Position numbers and translations under genes: made by a program. The notes beneath the pieces were generated by a model that was given only the letters and a program-made list of their open reading frames with translations, made no database searches and was not told the origin of the DNA. Of a stretch of DNA of 64,000 nucleotides, positions 25,032 through 32,820 are shown piece after piece; position 1 is the first letter of the stretch, and every line of letters begins with the position of its first letter. Source of the stretch: CAZKXU01 sp964556665 (GTDB taxonomy: Bacteria > Bdellovibrionota_C > UBA2361 > CAZKXU01); contig CAZKXU010000002.1 of NCBI GenBank assembly GCA_964556665.1, positions 1 to 64,000 of the forward strand. The letters are read 5' to 3'.

Positions 25032-26240
25032 TTAAAATAAGCCTAAATTTACCTTACCTTCAGTATACGCTTCAGGAAATATAGGTCCAGGGTCTATTCC
25101 CAGGAACTGGCCAACAATCTGCGACCATACCTCCCTATAATCAACCTCGTATCTATTAAAATAAGCGCTAGTAAAATCGGAGGCTACTGGTGGAGCTGTT
25201 TTTTGACCACCTTTGACGCTACCACCAATTATAAGCTGCGGATAACAGAAGCCATGATCAGTGCCGTTTCCTGGATTTTCAAATGTACGCGCAAACTCTG
25301 TGGTTGTAACCACTACTGTATCGTTCCATTTACCATTTAACTCCATTGCCTGCTTAAAAGCAGCTATTGCTGCATCTAATGGGTTAAGCAAACCTGACAG
25401 ATCCTGATTAGTGTGGGTATCATAACCTCCAGTACGTATGTAAAATATATTGGCTCCAATGCCAGAGATAATTAATTTGGCTGCATCTTCGAATGCACCT
25501 CCTAGACCTGTATTTGGAAATGTTACTCCGACGCTTATCTTATCAATATTTTTCAAAGCAGCCAAAGAGGACTCCAAGCTAAGATAGGAATTAAACACGA
25601 ACTGTTCATTTGAACTCTTAGCAGGAGTGCTAAGTCCAAGCACCTTATTTCTCTGCTCTATGAAAAAGGCACTATCTTGACTAAAGCTGCGCTCGCCTAA
25701 ATTTCCTAAATTCTCTACAGTCTTAGCTGGTCCGCCTTCTGCCCAGTCATTAGCACCTGCTAATGAGAAGACCCCGTTCGATCCTAGAACGTTAGCAAGA
25801 CGTCCGCCCCATCCGCTTCCTAATCCGCCGCCCATTCCCATACCGGCATAGCCGGTCTGGTTAATTAGCGTTGCTTCATCATGCGATCGGTTATGTGCAG
25901 GATTGCCTACCATATTGACGAGTGCCACCTGTCCAAGATCGTACATCTGCTTTACATTAACATACGACGGATGCAGCGCCTGATCGGAGCTTATAACTAG
26001 TGGATTAGCAGGATAGACAGTAGGATATTTGTCTAACCATTCTCCTATTAAACCAGGAGTCTGAGTATAACAACACCCTCCACCCTGCTCAACAACTATT
26101 AAATTTCTATTGAGCGGACCTGAAGCAAATGCGAGGTGTGCACTTCCCAGTGGTCCTAATGCAACTTGTGAAATCGCAGCAGCTGAGGTGGTGCCTACTA
26201 TCTTTAGAAACTTTCTTCTGCTTATTGCATTGTTTGCCAT
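25032..26240 (-). CDS. DUF1501 family Tat-exported protein
   Basis: The 402-residue protein starts with a twin-arginine signal (AISRRKFLKIVGTTSAAAIS). It continues with the DUF1501 alkaline-phosphatase-like fold: LIVVEQGGGC, NPAHNRSHDEATLIN, GVFSLAGANDW, YIRTGGYDTHTNQ, and VVVTTTEFARTFENPGNGTDHGFCY. DUF1501 genes commonly follow DUF1800 genes, as here with 12 bases between. Their role is unproven; a secreted hydrolase or cell-surface function is suggested by the fold. A gap of 65 bases leads to the cytochrome gene. Confidence 0.92.
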   Translation of the reverse strand: MANNAISRRKFLKIVGTTSAAAISQVALGPLGSAHLAFASGPLNRNLIVVEQGGGCCYTQTPGLIGEWLDKYPTVYPANPLVISSDQALHPSYVNVKQMYDLGQVALVNMVGNPAHNRSHDEATLINQTGYAGMGMGGGLGSGWGGRLANVLGSNGVFSLAGANDWAEGGPAKTVENLGNLGERSFSQDSAFFIEQRNKVLGLSTPAKSSNEQFVFNSYLSLESSLAALKNIDKISVGVTFPNTGLGGAFEDAAKLIISGIGANIFYIRTGGYDTHTNQDLSGLLNPLDAAIAAFKQAMELNGKWNDTVVVTTTEFARTFENPGNGTDHGFCYPQLIIGGSVKGGQKTAPPVASDFTSAYFNRYEVDYREVWSQIVGQFLGIDPGPIFPEAYTEGKVNLGLF

Positions 26241-26252
26241 ATAGTTAATCCT

Positions 26253-28187
26253 TTATTTAACCTGAAACTGTGCTGTATGAGCAATCATGGCCATTATAGC
26301 CTCTGTCTTTTTCACCGCGTCATAGTAAGCGTTACTTGTCGGATCTGGAAACGGATCAAATTGGTCACGTACTAACTCACCTTTGTAGTTTCTATAAAAG
26401 TTCATAAAAGTATCCAATTCCACTCTCTGCTCTGCTGTAAGTTTTACATTCAGTGCTTTCGCTATTTTATCTATAACAACAAGTGAGGCCGTCGAGTCTT
26501 TAGGCAAATTAGAGAGAAATCGCCCGAAGAAATCAAAATTAAACTCATCATTCCAATACTGTGGGGAGTAGTCCACGGCCTGTAAGATAAAGTTACGATG
26601 CTCAATACCTCGGCCTTCACCGTTAAGTGTTTTTAGGTTGTAATCAGTAGCACGGGTCCATCCAAATACAGTTGGCGGTTCGAATATTCGCTGACCCATA
26701 CGGTTTGTATGGTCATCGATATAATACATGGATACCGGCAAGCCAAGCATTCTAGAAAATCCCACCGCATACTCAATAGGATGTTTAAATAATGAGTCTC
26801 TATTCTCCTCTGCATACGTAGCGCGTGCCTTTGCCAACATCTTGAGGAATGGAATTAGTTTATAATTGTCTTTACGCAGCTTGTCTGCAGCTTCTATGAT
26901 CATCGGATCGGTAAAATTTAAACCTACATACTCTTTTATAAAATAGTCTGCTAAGTTCTCAGCTAATGCAGGATGATTAGTGACTGCTATTAATGCACCC
27001 TCCATATCCTGGATAACTGTCTGCCATGGAGTGTCGTGAAAAAGAATTTTCGGATTAGGGTCGTGTAATGCACTGGAGTATACCGGTATACAGAGGCCAA
27101 TTTTATCGTCTGCTTCACCTATTTCAATATAATCTACGAGCCAGCCAGTAGCTGCTCTTGAAATTTCACGAATATCTAGGGTGTCATATACAGGCGCACC
27201 TTTAATTCTGCTGCCGTTGGTCACGACGTATGATGGCCCAATAGTATCCAGTTCAAGAAACTCTCTTGGTCCGTCTTCATTGCCGTACCGTCCGGTAATC
27301 GGATCGTACTGATTATATTTTCCGTTTAACCAGTTTAGCATATATAGAGGATCGCTATAGGAGTCTCTAGCTAGCTGTACAAAATCACCGCTTGTAGCCG
27401 CCTGCTCAAGCATGCGGTAATATTCCCGTAAAAAATCCTTCTCACAGTATTCAAGTTTTCTAGGTGAGGCAGCCAAACGATCATGCAGTGTTAAGAACAA
27501 TCTCCACTTGGCTGCATACGGCGAAGTCAACATCTTTGTCATTACATCGGCGCGCGCTCCATAGTTTGAGTAATCCAACATATTTTCACAGGGACGATCA
27601 CCATCCTCGCCTGCGAGATATCCATCACACCAACGATCTTCATTTATTGGCTCTGAGGCAAAGGCAAACATTTCATCTACCGTAGCATCGAGCCCCATAA
27701 CAACGGCACGTTGAATCTGCTCCTCAGATCCACCAAAGGCGAAGCGCTCAAAAAGTAAGCGTGCCTTATCCTCGTCAAACTCCTCTTTTTTAATCGGATC
27801 AAGTGAACTAAATACAGGCTCGACACACTGCTTAGTGGCAGATTTATTCATCGCCTTTAACTCATTAGCCTTGTTTTGATAAGATAATTTGCGGTACTTC
27901 TTATATAGCTTACTGTTGTAACTAATTAGGTCCTTAAGTTCCGTAAAGATAGTTGCGCCTGCTTTAGTGCTAACTAGACCGGTTCGCCCTGCCATACAGG
28001 TTACTTTTCTAGATACTTTTCGCTTTCCAACCTTGATCTTTACAGCAATCTCATAGAATTCCCCTACAACTGCAGCTATTCCCGCAGGCTTCTTAATTTT
28101 TTTTGTGGCCGCCTCTACCGGATTACCTATTGATATTACAAGGTAAAAAGCGACTAGAATCAGGACATTGGATCTTACGCTACACAT
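26253..28187 (-). CDS. DUF1800 family exported protein with Cys-Cys N-terminal module
   Basis: This is a 644-residue protein. The ATG at 28187 has GAGG six bases upstream and leads into a signal peptide (VLILVAFYLVISIGNPVEA). Residues about 55-125 hold the basic module with Cys64 and Cys121. From about 140 the DUF1800 pattern begins (DEDKARLLFERFAFGGSEEQI) and continues with FLREYYRMLEQAATSGDF, DNREFLELDT-like REFLELDTIGP, EISRAATGWLVD and HPALAENLADYFIKEYVG. It ends with PPTVFGWTRATDY. It is first in the operon with DUF1501 and a cytochrome c. Its molecular function is unknown. Confidence 0.9.
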   Translation of the reverse strand: MCSVRSNVLILVAFYLVISIGNPVEAATKKIKKPAGIAAVVGEFYEIAVKIKVGKRKVSRKVTCMAGRTGLVSTKAGATIFTELKDLISYNSKLYKKYRKLSYQNKANELKAMNKSATKQCVEPVFSSLDPIKKEEFDEDKARLLFERFAFGGSEEQIQRAVVMGLDATVDEMFAFASEPINEDRWCDGYLAGEDGDRPCENMLDYSNYGARADVMTKMLTSPYAAKWRLFLTLHDRLAASPRKLEYCEKDFLREYYRMLEQAATSGDFVQLARDSYSDPLYMLNWLNGKYNQYDPITGRYGNEDGPREFLELDTIGPSYVVTNGSRIKGAPVYDTLDIREISRAATGWLVDYIEIGEADDKIGLCIPVYSSALHDPNPKILFHDTPWQTVIQDMEGALIAVTNHPALAENLADYFIKEYVGLNFTDPMIIEAADKLRKDNYKLIPFLKMLAKARATYAEENRDSLFKHPIEYAVGFSRMLGLPVSMYYIDDHTNRMGQRIFEPPTVFGWTRATDYNLKTLNGEGRGIEHRNFILQAVDYSPQYWNDEFNFDFFGRFLSNLPKDSTASLVVIDKIAKALNVKLTAEQRVELDTFMNFYRNYKGELVRDQFDPFPDPTSNAYYDAVKKTEAIMAMIAHTAQFQVK

Positions 28188-28345
28188 GCACAACCTCGCA
28201 AAACTACAACTTAGCATCTGAGTTAAGCAAAGTTCGTACCAACCTTTAAGCTTCGCTAGTATAGAAGATGTTACTTGAGATTGAGATTATAATTTAGGAA
28301 GCCCACAGACTATCTGACAGGAATTATTGCACAGTGAAACAGCTA

Positions 28346-28400
28346 TAGCGAGTGACATAAGTCCGTAGCGAAATTCGCTACGGACTTATGTCACTCGCTA
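28346..28400. repeat. Perfect 55-bp palindrome
   Basis: TAGCGAGTGACATAAGTCCG with GTAGCGAA is followed, after one central base, by its exact inverse: 27 bp on each side. Related palindromes lie at 118-160, 13100-13142 and 59166-59220. It sits between the DUF1800 start and the M3 peptidase stop, where a terminator for some upstream read-through would be possible. There is no U-tract. Confidence 0.9.
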
Positions 28401-28414
28401 AGGTCAGATGCAGC

Positions 28415-30145
28415 CTATAACCCTAGATGCTCAACAAGATCGGTAACCAGATTTTTCAGTGTCTCCCCCCGAAAATCCGGCATAAGCCCTGTCGCTTGAA
28501 ACAGTTTAGGCAGTGGCAGAGAGCCTCCCAGTGCAAGTCCCTCCTTATAGAAACCTAGCGCCTCCTTTGGATCAAACAATGAGCGTTGCCATACACCAAA
28601 AGCTCCTAGCTGCGCATAGCAGTACTCTATATAATAGAAAGCCGAAGTGAAGAGGTGCAATTGACGATGCCAAAGATAGGTTCGTGCATCATCCAAACCT
28701 TTCCATTCAATATCCGGAAAAAACTCAGTATGCAGCTTGAGCCAAGCCTTTTGCCGGTCTGCCCTAGAGTGATCAGGGTTCTCATAAAGCCAGTGCTGGA
28801 ATGAATCGATACAGGCTCCCCAAGGGAGAAAAGAGACTGCGCCCTGCAAAAGATCGCTGCGCGCACGAACGGCATCCTCTTGCTTCTTATAGTACGCATC
28901 AAAATGCCGACTCCCCAAAAGCTCCATGGCCATTGAGGCTACTTCACAAAATTCGATTGGGACTGAAGATCGATAATGATATGGCTCAATATCCCGACAG
29001 AGATAAACATGAAAGGCATGTCCACATTCATGTAAAAGCGTATTTACATCTGTCTGTCGTCCTACTGCGTTCATAAAAATAAAGGGAACGCGTGCCTCTC
29101 CAAAGTTAGTGCAATATCCTCCCGGTGCCTTACCCTTACGGCTCTCTAGATCAAGCAAGCCTTTGCCTTCGAAGTCCATGAAAAATTCATGTAGTTCCGG
29201 ATCGAGCCGTTTAAAAATCTCAGCAGCTCCACTCTTAAATTTCTTTACATCTTTAAAAGCAACAAGAGCCGGACGTCCCAACGGATCAACTGCTAAATCC
29301 CAAGGCCGTAAGGACTTAAGCTTCATCTGTTCAGACCGTTTTTTATTTATTTTTACTACTAATGGAACGATATGCTGCCGTACATTCTCAGCAAAGGACT
29401 TACAATCCTCGGCAGTATAGTCAAAACGCTCTAATGCCTGAAACTGATAGTCAACGAATGAGTCAAAACCGGCATTCTTTGCAATCTGAGCCCTAAGCTT
29501 AATCTGTTTATCAAATATATCCTCTAATTTATCCTTATCCTGTAAACGACGCTCACTTGTAACCTGAAATGCCTCCTCCCTTATTTTTCGATCTGGCGAC
29601 TCCAGAAAAGCTGCTACCTGCGGCAAAGTTTTTGACTCTCCATGCCAGTCCACCATCATAGCGCCGATTAACTTCTGATACTCCTGCGCTAATAGTGTTT
29701 CGTCTTTTTGCAAATCGATGTTTTTTTGACGATATAGCTTTTGTGATGTTTCAACTGATCGCAAAAATACATGGTACCTCCTATTGTTCTGCTTATCCTT
29801 TACCTTCAGAAGCTTAAGTCGTTTAGAGATCTGTATTAGCTTTTTATTAATCTCCTGCGCATATGGTTTAATGGCAGGCACGACCTCACCAACAAGTCTT
29901 CTGAATTCAGCCTCATGCTCTTGATTTTCAGTATTACAGGTCATCAAAACGTAGCTTTTCGATTCAAGTTCGCTGAAAGCAGCAGAGAGTTCGGAGAGCT
30001 TCGCGATCCATAACTCTAGCTCAGCGACCGAATTAATACTCTCCCCCAGTAGCTCGTCATATATCTTTTTTAAGACCTTAACATCTCGTAATTCCTGATC
30101 TTTTTTTAAGATAGCATCGTTTTTTATACCGAGGCACTGCCTCAA
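28415..30145 (-). CDS. M3 family oligoendopeptidase (PepF-like)
   Basis: This is a 576-residue cytoplasmic zinc peptidase that cleaves short peptides. The zinc site HECGHAFHVYL carries HExxH, and the third ligand Glu follows in PIEFCEVASMAMELLG. N-terminal helices (IKNDAILKKDQELRD to LWIAKLSELSAAFSELESKSYVLMTCNT) are typical of this subfamily. The frame opens with TTG at 30145 without a visible ribosome site, so the exact start is uncertain. Its first 66 codons and about 150 bases upstream are duplicated at 47166-47520. Confidence 0.9.
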   Translation of the reverse strand: MRQCLGIKNDAILKKDQELRDVKVLKKIYDELLGESINSVAELELWIAKLSELSAAFSELESKSYVLMTCNTENQEHEAEFRRLVGEVVPAIKPYAQEINKKLIQISKRLKLLKVKDKQNNRRYHVFLRSVETSQKLYRQKNIDLQKDETLLAQEYQKLIGAMMVDWHGESKTLPQVAAFLESPDRKIREEAFQVTSERRLQDKDKLEDIFDKQIKLRAQIAKNAGFDSFVDYQFQALERFDYTAEDCKSFAENVRQHIVPLVVKINKKRSEQMKLKSLRPWDLAVDPLGRPALVAFKDVKKFKSGAAEIFKRLDPELHEFFMDFEGKGLLDLESRKGKAPGGYCTNFGEARVPFIFMNAVGRQTDVNTLLHECGHAFHVYLCRDIEPYHYRSSVPIEFCEVASMAMELLGSRHFDAYYKKQEDAVRARSDLLQGAVSFLPWGACIDSFQHWLYENPDHSRADRQKAWLKLHTEFFPDIEWKGLDDARTYLWHRQLHLFTSAFYYIEYCYAQLGAFGVWQRSLFDPKEALGFYKEGLALGGSLPLPKLFQATGLMPDFRGETLKNLVTDLVEHLGL

Positions 30146-30299
30146 GATAGGATTCTATTGAATTTTTTGACATATAAAGTTGATTCTAATGAGTTATACA
30201 GAAAGAGTCACTGATATTAATCACATTTCTGCATAACTCGATATACCAAACATCCACTCTGCCAACCAAGATCTTGACTCATATATCCAATTAATATTA
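29945..30299. repeat. Duplicated segment, copy A (M3 peptidase 5' end and upstream)
   Basis: These 355 bases recur at 47166-47520 in the same orientation with only a few single-base differences that I could see (for example TTATACAG versus TTGTACAG). In this copy the segment joins an intact peptidase gene on the left and repeat debris on the right. Confidence 0.92.
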
Positions 30300-30355
30300 A
30301 TGAAAAGGCGACGATTCTATTTTTCGAGACTATAAGACGGTAGATTTTGGGTATA
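30300..30355. repeat. Half copy of the GACGGTTCTATTTTTCGA element
   Basis: GACGATTCTATTTTTCGAG and following bases to GGGTATA match the left half of the element at 38678-38747. The right half is missing: the match stops where group II intron-like sequence begins. It starts exactly where the duplicated segment 29945-30299 ends. Confidence 0.75.
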
Positions 30356-30721
30356 TGCTGTGCTTCCGTTACAAACGGGTCTCATCGGGTAAGTTAATCA
30401 GCTTTCTATGCTCCGCTACTTCCTCTACTTGAACACTTTACGTACAGAGTTTCGGACTTCGTGATTTCCAGCTCACTCGTCCCTGGTTTCCAGCCTTTAA
30501 GAGGTTTACCTTTCGTTTAGAGCGCATCTTCGGTACGCTCTTCATATAAATCCCTCATTGGCTCTACTTCAGGCTCACCACTTTCCTCAAATGGTATTGT
30601 CTCTCATTCACCTGTTATCGAGTTTCTTCGGGCACCCTTGTGTTCCCTACATATTCCCTCCTGTCTGGGCTATGGTTGGACTTTCTCCAACTAGTCAGTT
30701 AACATGCCGATCACACCGCAC
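30356..30721 (-). mobile_element. Truncated group II intron, 5' part (domain I), no reverse transcriptase
   Basis: Read on the minus strand, the segment begins GTGCGGTGTGATCGGCATGT at 30721, fitting the group II 5' consensus GUGYG. It continues with AACTGACTAGTTGGAGAAAG and TCCAAC (a hairpin at 30675-30691). Later domain-I-like blocks follow, such as GGCTGGAAACCAGGGACGAG and CGAAGTCCGAAACTCTG. No maturase ORF or domain V/VI is present, so the copy is dead. The 5' exon side is a GC-rich hairpin repeat, an insertion habit known for class C introns. The call is from memory of intron 5' regions, not from a model search. Confidence 0.65.
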
Positions 30722-30777
30722 GACCACGGGGCTCCAACCCCGCGCTCCATATAAAAATTTATGTTATAGTGCACTTA
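30722..30777. repeat. Half copy of the GGAGCGC hairpin element
   Basis: Read on the minus strand it is GTGCACTATAACATAAATTT, TTATATGGAGCGCGGGGTTG and GAGCCCCG. This matches the left half of the full element at 37658-37726. The intron fragment replaces its right half. Beyond it, 30778-30999 holds no gene I can support, only the leader of the pilin operon with a direct repeat AAATGCGATC at about 30901-30920. Confidence 0.7.
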
Positions 30778-30999
30778 AGAGCAAAATACCTTTAAACATA
30801 CCTCTATCCAGGTAATTTACCTATTACTACTAAGCGAATTTACTAGCTTCTATAAGCGAGAATCTGAGTGCCTTTTAGGCATTACTACCATTTTAGTCTA
30901 AATGCGATCAAATGCGATCAGAAGGTGCCAGTTTTAATCAAGAGTATTTAGTAAATACCCGAAAGTTTTATTAAGTGGCAAAAGTAGTGAGGTAGTAAA

Positions 31000-31500
31000 A
31001 TGAAGTTGTGGATTCTTGAAAATTTAAAATGTACTTCTCAAGGTGGCTTTACTCTTTTAGAACTGCTAGTAACCATCGCTATTCTTGGAGTATCAATAGC
31101 GGCCAGTAGCTCCAAGATTAGCGAGATTGCAAGATCCTTCAATAGGCACAATGCTCGATATCAACTAGAGAGTAACATCCTAAGATATAGAGTCGCTGCC
31201 CAGGCTAGCGGGGCTAGAGTTGTTATGAACTCTAATAACAGTGGTAGATCCTTTACCTTTGGCTATGATCGCCTGCCATTTAGTGATGAAGGGGTCGCAG
31301 ATGAAATTATCTCAACAATCACAATGCCTGTTGGTATCAGTGTCTCAATAGATCAAGTAGTGATTTTTAATCCACAGGGATATGTCGTTAGTATCAGCGA
31401 CGAATTAGTAAACAGATCAATATCGCTCGCTTATGACGGAAAGGTGTTTTGTTCAGGTTCATTATTTCCTGCAGGAGTGTTAGAATATGACTGTATCTAA
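31000..31500 (+). CDS. Type IV minor pilin-like protein (FimT/GspH type)
   Basis: This is a 166-residue prepilin. The leader ends GG and is followed by FTLLELLVTIAILGVSIAASS, the class III signal with Glu at mature position 5, cut and methylated by PilD. The globular part is short and beta-rich, with two late Cys (VFCSGSLFPAGVLEYDC) able to form the C-terminal loop disulfide. The placement as first gene of a four-gene set matches fimT/pilV/pilW/pilX order. GAGG lies six bases before the ATG. It overlaps the next gene by 14 bases. Confidence 0.85.
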   Translation: MKLWILENLKCTSQGGFTLLELLVTIAILGVSIAASSSKISEIARSFNRHNARYQLESNILRYRVAAQASGARVVMNSNNSGRSFTFGYDRLPFSDEGVADEIISTITMPVGISVSIDQVVIFNPQGYVVSISDELVNRSISLAYDGKVFCSGSLFPAGVLEYDCI

Positions 31501-31873
31501 ACGTTCTCAAGAGGGCTTTTCAATACTCGAAATTCTCGTGAGTTTGTCTATCTTAAGCATAGTTGGAATGGCTTTATCGCAAGCCACAACAGCGATGCTA
31601 AAAGCCAGATCAATAGCACTATATAAGCAAGGAGCTACTCAAATAGCATTTGAAACAGTTGAATCTTATGCATCATTAAACCCATCAACAATCTCAGCGG
31701 CGAGCACTACTGATGCAGTAACACGTAGTGGTCGGGCCTACTCAAGAACAACTACGGTTAGTATAAATCCGAATGGCTCACGTACAGTTAATGTGCAGGT
31801 GCAGCCCGCAAGAGAGGGTCAGAATGGTTCGGCGAGGCTATCAGGCACATTTACGTCATGGGAGTTATCTTAA
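31487..31873 (+). CDS. Type IV minor pilin-like protein (PilV type)
   Basis: This 128-residue prepilin has the leader QEG and then FSILEILVSLSILSIVGMALSQ, including Glu5. The rest is small and Ser/Thr-rich and lacks the Cys pair. It overlaps the preceding pilin gene, so they are translated together. Minor pilins of this type prime pilus assembly or sit at the tip. Assignment to PilV rests on order and the ILEILVSLSIL helix. Confidence 0.8.
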   Translation: MTVSKRSQEGFSILEILVSLSILSIVGMALSQATTAMLKARSIALYKQGATQIAFETVESYASLNPSTISAASTTDAVTRSGRAYSRTTTVSINPNGSRTVNVQVQPAREGQNGSARLSGTFTSWELS

Positions 31874-31941
31874 ATTATAGTAGTTTTTATTTTGAGAAAG
31901 AAGTACTAGGCTATTATTGCGTTTAGGGTAACCATCATAGC

Positions 31942-32778
31942 ATGAACGAGTCTGGCCACACATTGGTAGAGATGTTGGTTGCAATGCTTATAGCTGTTGT
32001 CGTAGCTGGTCTTTCGATGGGCTTAATTTCGTTTACTAGCACTATAAATTCTGACAATGAACTAATCGTGAAAACTGAGGAGAAGGCTAGATCAGTTCTT
32101 GATATGATAATTTTTGATCTACGGATGGCAGGAGCGGGTATGCCACTCGGACAAAGCGATTTTACAACAGAGGATTCAACATTGGGAAACGCACCTCTCC
32201 CATTTTATTCAGATTCGACTGCTTCGTCACTTCATTTTAGACGCAATGAAACAGGGTACTCTGCCATGTTGACGGCACTCTTTAATCCGGAGGATAGTTT
32301 AACAGTTTATCTAACTTCTACCGCGGATATTGTAGATGGTGATACAATTTACATATCAGATGCTATTGCAGGCGGTCACGATGGTTTACGCGGTACTGTT
32401 AATTCTGTGGCTGCTGATAGCATTACTCTTGATCCAGACTATGTAGCATCTGCTGATGCACAATTCCCAAGCGGTAGTGAGTTAAATCGAGTAGTTGAAA
32501 TAACATATAGTTCTCCAGAAGATGGTAGTGGTGTAACACGCGATAACGGTACAAATAACGTAATAATGGCTACTCTAACAGAGATGAATGTTAGTTATTT
32601 GGATCAGAATGGTGTCTCATTGGGAGCTACGCTCTCCCAAAGTGAAATAGAGGATGATTTGTCGAAGATCAGTGTTACTGTCACTGCTCGTTCAACTAGG
32701 CCATTATCAAAGGGTGGTATTTATATGGCAACAGCCAGCGAGTTGGTTACGCTTAGAAATTTAGTAATCAATAGATAG
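31942..32778 (+). CDS. Type IV minor pilin-like protein (PilW type)
   Basis: The 278-residue prepilin starts MNESG and then HTLVEMLVAMLIAVVVAGLSM, with His in place of the usual Phe at mature position 1 and Glu5 kept. PilW-type features follow: the KTEEKARSVLDMIIFDLRMAGAGMP helix, then a beta-rich domain ending in SVTVTARSTRPLS. The unusual first residue should still be processed, since Gly-1 is the key requirement. The gene ends just before an assembly gap. Confidence 0.85.
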   Translation: MNESGHTLVEMLVAMLIAVVVAGLSMGLISFTSTINSDNELIVKTEEKARSVLDMIIFDLRMAGAGMPLGQSDFTTEDSTLGNAPLPFYSDSTASSLHFRRNETGYSAMLTALFNPEDSLTVYLTSTADIVDGDTIYISDAIAGGHDGLRGTVNSVAADSITLDPDYVASADAQFPSGSELNRVVEITYSSPEDGSGVTRDNGTNNVIMATLTEMNVSYLDQNGVSLGATLSQSEIEDDLSKISVTVTARSTRPLSKGGIYMATASELVTLRNLVINR

Positions 32779-32795
32779 TTTTCAATTTGAATTAC

Positions 32796-32805
32796 NNNNN
32801 NNNNN
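32796..32805. other. Assembly gap (10 N)
   Basis: Ten unknown bases lie between the PilW-like stop and the next start. A run of ten is a placeholder length, so the true gap may be larger or smaller. The next gene's leader is partly hidden. Confidence 1.
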
Positions 32806-32820
32806 GCTTGAGAGTGAACA

